NCBI GenBank assembly: GCA_947581865.1
Contig: CANPWA010000029.1
Coordinates: 1 to 33,143 of the forward strand
Direction of reading: 5' to 3'
Length of the DNA: 33,143 nucleotides
Origin: an uncultured Acetatifactor sp.
GTDB lineage: Bacteria; Bacillota; Clostridia; Lachnospirales; Lachnospiraceae
Shown one piece after another: positions 28,367 to 33,143 of the stretch. The notes beneath the pieces were generated by a model, which saw nothing but the letters and a program-made list of their open reading frames with translations, was not told the origin of the DNA and searched no databases. A program made the translations under genes and the position numbers. Numbering within the stretch: position 1 is the first letter of the stretch; the number at the start of each line of letters is the position of its first letter.

Positions 28367-29131
28367 ATGGGAAGAATTATTGCTATTGCAAATCAAAAGG
28401 GTGGAGTAGGAAAAACCACTACATCAATCAATTTGTCTGCCGCTCTGGCAATGAAAGGTAAAAAGGTTTTAGTCATTGACACAGACCCCCAGGGAAATAC
28501 TACCAGCGGATTTGGCATTGATAAAAATGATTTGAACAATACTATTTATGAATTGATCTTAGGGGAATGTTCCATTGGAGATTGTATGATCAGGGATGTT
28601 ATTCACAATATTTCTGTAGTACCTTCCAATGTTAATCTGGCTGCGGCAGAGATTGAACTTATCGGTGTAGATCGCAAAGAGTTTATTTTAAAGAATGAAG
28701 TGGATTATGTAAAGGATAATTTTGATTATATCATTATCGACTGCCCTCCTTCTTTAAATATGTTGACCATCAATGCGATGACTACCGCTGACAGTGTCAT
28801 TGTTCCAATTCAATGTGAGTATTATGCGCTGGAAGGATTAAGCCAGCTGATTCACACGGTAAATCTGGTAAAAGAGAGATTAAATCCCGCTCTTGATATG
28901 GAAGGGGTTGTATTTACCATGTATGATTCCCGCACCAATCTTTCCATGCAGGTAGTGGAAAACGTGAAACAAAATTTGAAATCTCATGTGTATGAGACAT
29001 TGATTCCGAGAAATATCCGGCTTGCCGAAGCGCCCAGTTACGGAATGCCGATCACACGCTACGATCCCAAGTCAGCCGGTGCGGAAGCATATATGAATCT
29101 GGCGGAAGAAGTGATGAAATATAAGAAGTAA
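28367..29131 (+). CDS. parA: Chromosome partitioning ATPase ParA (Soj)
   Basis: A 254-residue Walker-type ATPase that drives segregation of ParB-parS complexes and, in Firmicutes, modulates DnaA. The deviant Walker A is KGGVGKTTT near the N-terminus, followed by VLVIDTDPQGNTTSGFG and IIIDCPPSL. The frame opens at 28349, but AAAGGTGAG lies before the ATG at 28367 (MGRIIAIANQ), which I use. parB follows after 91 nt. Confidence 0.97.
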   Translation: MGRIIAIANQKGGVGKTTTSINLSAALAMKGKKVLVIDTDPQGNTTSGFGIDKNDLNNTIYELILGECSIGDCMIRDVIHNISVVPSNVNLAAAEIELIGVDRKEFILKNEVDYVKDNFDYIIIDCPPSLNMLTINAMTTADSVIVPIQCEYYALEGLSQLIHTVNLVKERLNPALDMEGVVFTMYDSRTNLSMQVVENVKQNLKSHVYETLIPRNIRLAEAPSYGMPITRYDPKSAGAEAYMNLAEEVMKYKK

Positions 29132-29222
29132 TGAAATATAAGTCATAGTTTTTCAAGATAGACAGGTAACATAAAATCTTACGAAGAACGCATGGATAAG
29201 CAAAGAGATAAGGAGAAGAGGT

Positions 29223-30140
29223 ATGGCAGCAAGAACACCGAGAGGCTTGGGGAAAGGGATTGATTCACTGATACCAAATGTGGTAGGGGAAGAGAAAGAA
29301 AAGAGAGAAGCCCTGACACGCGAGGGAAAGGATGGAAAGAAAAGTTCCGAAAATGAAGAAAATAAAATGATGGTTAAGATTACTATGGTGGAGCCCAACA
29401 GGGAGCAGCCCAGAAAGAATTTTGACGAAGATTCATTGCAGGAACTTGCCGATTCCATCAAACAGTTCGGTCTGCTGCAGCCTATCTTGGTTCAGGACAG
29501 AAAGGATCACTATGAGATCATTGCCGGGGAGCGCAGATGGAGAGCTTCCCGTATGGCAGGTTTAAAAGAAATTCCTGTTATCATTCGCAATTATAGTGAT
29601 CAGGAAATTGTGGAGATTTCCCTGATAGAGAATATCCAGCGGGAAGATCTGAATCCTATCGAGGAAGCACAGGCTTATAAGCGTCTGCTCACGGAGTTTA
29701 ATCTGAAACAGGACGAAGTGGCAGAGCGTGTTTCCAAGAGCCGTGCCGCTGTCACCAACTCCGTGAGACTTCTCAAATTATCCGATGAAGTACAGCAGAT
29801 GGTAATTGATGAAATGATTTCCACCGGGCATGCCCGGGCTCTTTTGGCTGTGGAAGACGCAGAGGAACAATACAATCTGGCACAGAAAATTTTTGATGAA
29901 AAGCTCAGTGTACGCGATGTGGAAAAGCTGGTAAAGAACCTGGGAAAACCTGCAAAACAGAAAAAACCCGATGATAAGACAATGCAGTTGATTTATCAGG
30001 ATATTGAGGAGAAATTAAAGAGGCGTCTCAGCACAAAGGTGACTGTGACCTCCAAGGGGGAGGGAGCCGGAAAGATTGAGATCGAATTTTACAATAATGA
30101 AGATTTGGACAGACTGATCGATTTAATGGGAGAAAAATAA
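29223..30140 (+). CDS. parB: Chromosome partitioning protein ParB (Spo0J)
   Basis: A 305-residue CTP-dependent clamp that binds parS. Visible motifs are the N-terminal ParA-activating peptide (RTPRGLGKGIDSLIPN), the CTP-binding GERRWRA and ENIQREDLNPIEEA boxes, the HTH SKSRAAVTNSVRLLKL, and a C-terminal dimerisation region (IEFYNNEDLDRLIDLMGEK). GGAGAAGAGG precedes the ATG. Its targets are the two parS sites 1.4 kb upstream. No noc paralogue is seen in the window. Confidence 0.97.
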   Translation: MAARTPRGLGKGIDSLIPNVVGEEKEKREALTREGKDGKKSSENEENKMMVKITMVEPNREQPRKNFDEDSLQELADSIKQFGLLQPILVQDRKDHYEIIAGERRWRASRMAGLKEIPVIIRNYSDQEIVEISLIENIQREDLNPIEEAQAYKRLLTEFNLKQDEVAERVSKSRAAVTNSVRLLKLSDEVQQMVIDEMISTGHARALLAVEDAEEQYNLAQKIFDEKLSVRDVEKLVKNLGKPAKQKKPDDKTMQLIYQDIEEKLKRRLSTKVTVTSKGEGAGKIEIEFYNNEDLDRLIDLMGEK

Positions 30141-30141
30141 A

Positions 30142-30666
30142 ATGAATACAGTATTGTTAGAGCAGATGGGTCTTGCCGGGCTGGATCTGGGATATCTTGT
30201 AATCGGCATGGGCGCTGTGATCGTGGTCCTGTTTATCATAATAATCTTACTGATCGTACAGATTAAGAAAACAGGCAAACTGGCAAATAGGCTTGCCCAA
30301 TTTACCACCGGTAAAGACGGAAAGAGTCTGGAGGAAGATATTGCCGCGCTATATGAAGATAATCATTTTCTGAAAAATCAGGTGGATACGAACCGCAAAG
30401 ATATCAGATCACTGTTTAAAAATATGGAGTCCGCTTATCAAAAGATGGGTCTGATAAAATATGACGCTTTTAATCAGATGGGAGGTCAGTTAAGCTTTTG
30501 TCTGGCAATGTTGGATGAGAATAACAATGGTTTTATTTTAAACTCCGTTCACAGTACGGAAGGCTGTTATTCTTACACAAAAGAAATAAAAAACGGAGAG
30601 TGTACCCTGGATCTGGGGAAAGAGGAGGCAGAGGCGCTGGCATTGGCTGTGGGTGAGACAGAATAA
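30142..30666 (+). CDS. DUF4446 family membrane-anchored protein
   Basis: A 174-residue protein with one N-terminal membrane helix (about residues 12-40, LGYLVIGMGAVIVVLFIIII), a coiled segment and the conserved DUF4446 domain (SAYQKMGLIKYDAFNQMGGQ, LAMLDENNNGF and SVHSTEGCYSYTKEI). It starts 1 nt after parB, so it is translationally coupled. The family is regularly found next to parB in Firmicutes; its role is unknown. Confidence 0.92.
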   Translation: MNTVLLEQMGLAGLDLGYLVIGMGAVIVVLFIIIILLIVQIKKTGKLANRLAQFTTGKDGKSLEEDIAALYEDNHFLKNQVDTNRKDIRSLFKNMESAYQKMGLIKYDAFNQMGGQLSFCLAMLDENNNGFILNSVHSTEGCYSYTKEIKNGECTLDLGKEEAEALALAVGETE

Positions 30667-30692
30667 CCGGGCGGCGTATGTAATAAAAAGCA

Positions 30693-30708
30693 TGCCACAA
30701 CAGTGGCA
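30693..30708 (+). promoter_or_regulatory. Small hairpin just before the serS ribosome binding site
   Basis: TGCCAC and GTGGCA pair around AACA, 5 nt before GGAGG (30713-30717). It is too small to be a T-box and has no U-run. It may modulate serS translation. Confidence 0.35.
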
Positions 30709-30722
30709 GGATGGAGGAAAAA

Positions 30723-32012
30723 ATGATAGATATTAAATTCTTGAGAGACAATCCTGAGGCAGTGAAGGAAAATATCAGAAAGAAATTTCAGGATGAAAAG
30801 CTTCCCCTTGTGGATGAAGTGATCGCTTTGGATGCCGAGAGCAGAAAGGCAAAGCAGGAGGCGGATGATCTGCGCGCCAGCCGCAATAAGATCTCCAAAG
30901 AGATCGGAGCCCTGATGGGACAGGGGAAAAAGGAAGAGGCAGAGGAGAAAAAAGCCCTGGTTGCCGCAGGGGCAAAACGTCTGGCTGAGCTCGAGGTCAT
31001 GGAAGCGGAGCTTCAGGAGAAAGTCACCGGTATCATGATGAAGATTCCCAATATCATTGATCCTTCCGTACCCATCGGAAAGGATGACAGTGAAAATGTG
31101 GAGATTCAGAAATACGGTGAACCTGTGGTGCCTGATTTTGAGGTGCCCTATCATGCGGATATCTTAAACAGCATCAGCGGGCTGGATAAGGATGCTGCAG
31201 GACGCACCAGCGGAAACGGATTCTATTACCTGATCGGGGATGCCGCCAGGATTCATTCCGCCATGATCAGTTACGCAAGAGATTTTATGATTGACAAAGG
31301 TTTCACATACTGTATTCCGCCCTTTATGATCCGCAGCAGCGTGGTGAACGGTGTAATGAGCTTTGCCGAGATGGAAGCCATGATGTATAAAATTGAGGGG
31401 GAGGACTTATACTTAATCGGTACTTCGGAACATTCCATGATCGGTAAATTTAAGGGAGAGATGGTTCAGGAGTCCCGGCTTCCCATCACGATGACATCCT
31501 ACTCGCCGTGCTTCCGCAAGGAAGTGGGCGCCCATGGCATGGAAGAGCGCGGTGTCTATCGCGTACACCAGTTCGAAAAACAGGAAATGGTGGTACTCTG
31601 CAAGCCGGAGGATTCCATGAAATGGTATGATAAGATGTGGTCTTATACCGTTGAATTTTTCCGAAGCCTGGATATTCCGGTGCGTACACTGGAGTGCTGC
31701 AGCGGCGATTTGGCAGACCTGAAAGTGAAATCCTGTGATGTGGAGGCATGGAGCCCCAGACAGCAAAAGTATTTTGAGGTGGGTTCCTGTTCCACTTTGG
31801 GCGACGCCCAGGCAAGACGTCTGGGAATCCGCACAAAAGGGGAAAAGGGGACGTATTATGTGCATACATTAAACAATACAGTACTTGCGACCCCCAGAGG
31901 GCTGATCGCCTTTTTGGAAAATAACGTGAATGAGGACGGCAGTATCAATATTCCCGAAGCGCTGCGTCCCTACATGGGCGGCAAAGAGAAAATCTTTCCC
32001 ACTGACAGATAA
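30723..32012 (+). CDS. serS: Seryl-tRNA synthetase, variant motif 3
   Basis: A protein of 429 residues from the ATG at 30723, chosen because GGAGG lies 5 nt upstream (an in-frame ATG lies at 30711). The N-terminal coiled-coil tRNA-binding arm spans about residues 25-105. Class II motif 2 is SPCFRKEVGAHGMEERGVYR with VHQFEKQEMV. The Ser/ATP site is SCSTLGDAQARRLGIR. Motif 3 reads VHTLNNTVLATPRGLIAFLE, where most bacterial enzymes have HTLNGSGLAVGRT; this pattern and LECCSGDLADLKVKSCDVEA resemble archaeal-type forms. The enzyme charges tRNA-Ser and also serves selenocysteine tRNA. Confidence 0.96.
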   Translation: MIDIKFLRDNPEAVKENIRKKFQDEKLPLVDEVIALDAESRKAKQEADDLRASRNKISKEIGALMGQGKKEEAEEKKALVAAGAKRLAELEVMEAELQEKVTGIMMKIPNIIDPSVPIGKDDSENVEIQKYGEPVVPDFEVPYHADILNSISGLDKDAAGRTSGNGFYYLIGDAARIHSAMISYARDFMIDKGFTYCIPPFMIRSSVVNGVMSFAEMEAMMYKIEGEDLYLIGTSEHSMIGKFKGEMVQESRLPITMTSYSPCFRKEVGAHGMEERGVYRVHQFEKQEMVVLCKPEDSMKWYDKMWSYTVEFFRSLDIPVRTLECCSGDLADLKVKSCDVEAWSPRQQKYFEVGSCSTLGDAQARRLGIRTKGEKGTYYVHTLNNTVLATPRGLIAFLENNVNEDGSINIPEALRPYMGGKEKIFPTDR

Positions 32013-32106
32013 TTCAGATACCGGGACCGTCCAGAGAAACATTTAAGAATTTTAAAAGACTAAAGATCAGAAAGTAAGATCCGACAATGGAAAGAAGGTG
32101 AAATTT

Positions 32107-32994
32107 TTGCATAAATATCTCCGGGCAATCGGTTTTAGCAGTCTGACCGACAGAAAACAATTAAAAGAGCTCCTGACGGATGTCGTTATGAATTCCGACT
32201 CTCGGGCATATACCACAAACAGTGAGAATGTCATTCTCGGGGAATTTTGCAAAAATTTCGCGGGAGGCATGGGGATTGCCGTATGCGGTGATTTCGATGA
32301 CGATGATAAATTTATCTATGATTATTATTATCCATATCTAGTGGGAAGTGGTATCACATCCTATGAGGATGTGTCTGTGGAGCGGCATGCCGCCAAGGAC
32401 TCCTATGCCGGAATCTGTGACGATATCAAGGTGGGAATTTCACTGATTTTTTATCTGAGAAATATGATTCCCTATGTCAAGGCACAGTCCACGGGAAAGC
32501 TCCCCGTCAAAGGGACATCTCTGACCTTATCTGCTCTCTCTATAAGCGGCACCGTTATGATGCCGATCATGAAGGATGAGCTGCAGAAGGAGAGAGTAAA
32601 ACGGGATTCCATGAATCGCAGTAATCTGATCGCCGCTGCCCGTAAGGGAGACGAAGATGCCATTGAAACCCTGACTCTGGAAGATATGGATATGTATACT
32701 ACCATTTCGCGAAAAATTCAGAAAGAAGATATTTTTAGTCTGGTGGACACATATTTCATGCCTTATGGGGTGGAGTGTGACCAATATTCCGTTTTGGGCG
32801 AGATTGTGGCAATGCGTCTTGTCACCAATCAGCTGACAGGGGAAAAAATTTATTTGCTCACAATTTGCTGTAATGAATTGACATTTGATGTCTGTATCAA
32901 TATAATAGACTTGTTTGGGGAACCTCAGGTGGGCAGACGTTTTAAAGGTGTGATCTGGCTGCAGGGATATATCAATTTTCCGGAGGAACCTTGA
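32107..32994 (+). CDS. DUF3881-like protein of unknown function
   Basis: A protein of about 295 residues with no membrane segment. The N-terminus HKYLRAIGFSSLTDRKQLKE matches my memory of DUF3881, a family of Clostridia; that family name is not verified. The frame can open with GTG at 32098, but AGAAGGTG overlaps that codon and fits TTG at 32107, so I use TTG. The central region (SNLIAAARKGDEDAIETLT) is helical; the C-terminal half is beta-rich and ends in VIWLQGYINFPEEP. Function is unknown. It follows serS after about 95 nt. Confidence 0.82.
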   Translation: MHKYLRAIGFSSLTDRKQLKELLTDVVMNSDSRAYTTNSENVILGEFCKNFAGGMGIAVCGDFDDDDKFIYDYYYPYLVGSGITSYEDVSVERHAAKDSYAGICDDIKVGISLIFYLRNMIPYVKAQSTGKLPVKGTSLTLSALSISGTVMMPIMKDELQKERVKRDSMNRSNLIAAARKGDEDAIETLTLEDMDMYTTISRKIQKEDIFSLVDTYFMPYGVECDQYSVLGEIVAMRLVTNQLTGEKIYLLTICCNELTFDVCINIIDLFGEPQVGRRFKGVIWLQGYINFPEEP

Positions 32995-33039
32995 ATATAG
33001 TGTGGATATCGGTTTGGTATCTGCCGGTATTTCATATAA

Positions 33040-33078
33040 GTTGGTGTAGCACAGTGGATAGTGCAGCCGCCTCCTAAG
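33040..33078 (+). tRNA. 5' part of tRNA-Arg(CCU), interrupted after the anticodon loop
   Basis: Acceptor 5' strand GTTGGTG (33040-33046), TA, D-stem GCAC/GTGC (33049-33052 and 33061-33064) with loop AGTGGATA, anticodon stem GCCGC (33066-33070) and loop CTCCTAA (33071-33077) with anticodon CCT (33073-33075). The 3' anticodon stem should read GCGGC, but the sequence continues GAGAACC. No T-arm and no 3' acceptor strand (CACCAAC) occur before the window ends at 33143. The gene is therefore interrupted or broken at the anticodon loop. Confidence 0.8.
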
Positions 33079-33143
33079 AGAACCAAGAGCGTTCGCCTTT
33101 TTACGGGGGCCTCCCAAAAATTTAATAAATGTCTGCGTAGCTC

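Noticed and set aside
30667..30722. T-box riboswitch before serS
   Set aside because: The leader is only about 55 nt, with a 6-bp hairpin and no T-box bulge or antiterminator.
32527..33117. Minus-strand frame across the DUF3881-like gene
   Set aside because: It has no ribosome site and covers the tRNA. It is antisense to a frame with better coding features.
33079..33143. A divergent 3' half of the tRNA within the window
   Set aside because: GTTCGCC resembles a T-arm start, but there is no anticodon-stem partner, no standard T-loop and no acceptor 3' strand matching GTTGGTG.

Overview
The window spans a bacterial chromosome replication origin. Gene order, Shine-Dalgarno sites, parS sites and protein families point to a Gram-positive anaerobe of the Clostridia, most likely a Lachnospiraceae-type gut bacterium. 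This is inferred from gene content and family recognition; no database search was possible.

Layout. oriC lies around 17.5-17.9 kb, between dnaA (leftward) and rpmH (rightward). The left replichore arm reads away from the origin: dnaA, dnaN, yaaA (S4 protein), recF, gyrB and gyrA form one leftward cluster, followed by a YbaK-type deacylase and a CPA2 cation/proton antiporter. Next, on the opposite strand, is a PD-(D/E)XK-like hypothetical protein with a consensus promoter. The left edge (1-5933) is filled by one very large secreted BspA-type surface protein, at least 1977 codons, cut by the window edge. It has a 25-unit leucine-rich array and a long GC-rich C-terminal part.

The right arm carries the classical rpmH-rnpA-yidD-yidC-jag-mnmE-mnmG-rsmG block (ribosomal protein, RNase P protein, membrane insertion, RNA binding, tRNA U34 modification, 16S rRNA methylation). 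From 25.2 to 28.2 kb the conserved order is interrupted by accessory genes: a coiled-coil protein resembling a dead DegS dimerisation domain, a lipoprotein, a reverse-strand ankyrin gene pair, and a stand-alone FakA-middle-domain protein. Two perfect parS palindromes lie in this stretch. Then come parA, parB, a DUF4446 membrane protein, serS with an unusual motif 3, and a DUF3881-like gene.

At the right edge a tRNA-Arg(CCU) gene is intact through its anticodon loop and then stops matching a tRNA, so it is interrupted by an intron or an inserted element beyond the window.

How the genes work together: DnaA, oriC, DnaN, gyrase and RecF start and support replication; ParA, ParB and parS segregate the new origins; RpmH, RnpA, Jag, MnmE/MnmG, RsmG and SerRS serve RNA and translation; YidD and YidC insert membrane proteins. 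The most notable items are the interrupted tRNA, the DegS-like stub, the nuclease-like protein, the repeat array with an exact tandem duplication, and the tandem hairpins between rpmH and rnpA.
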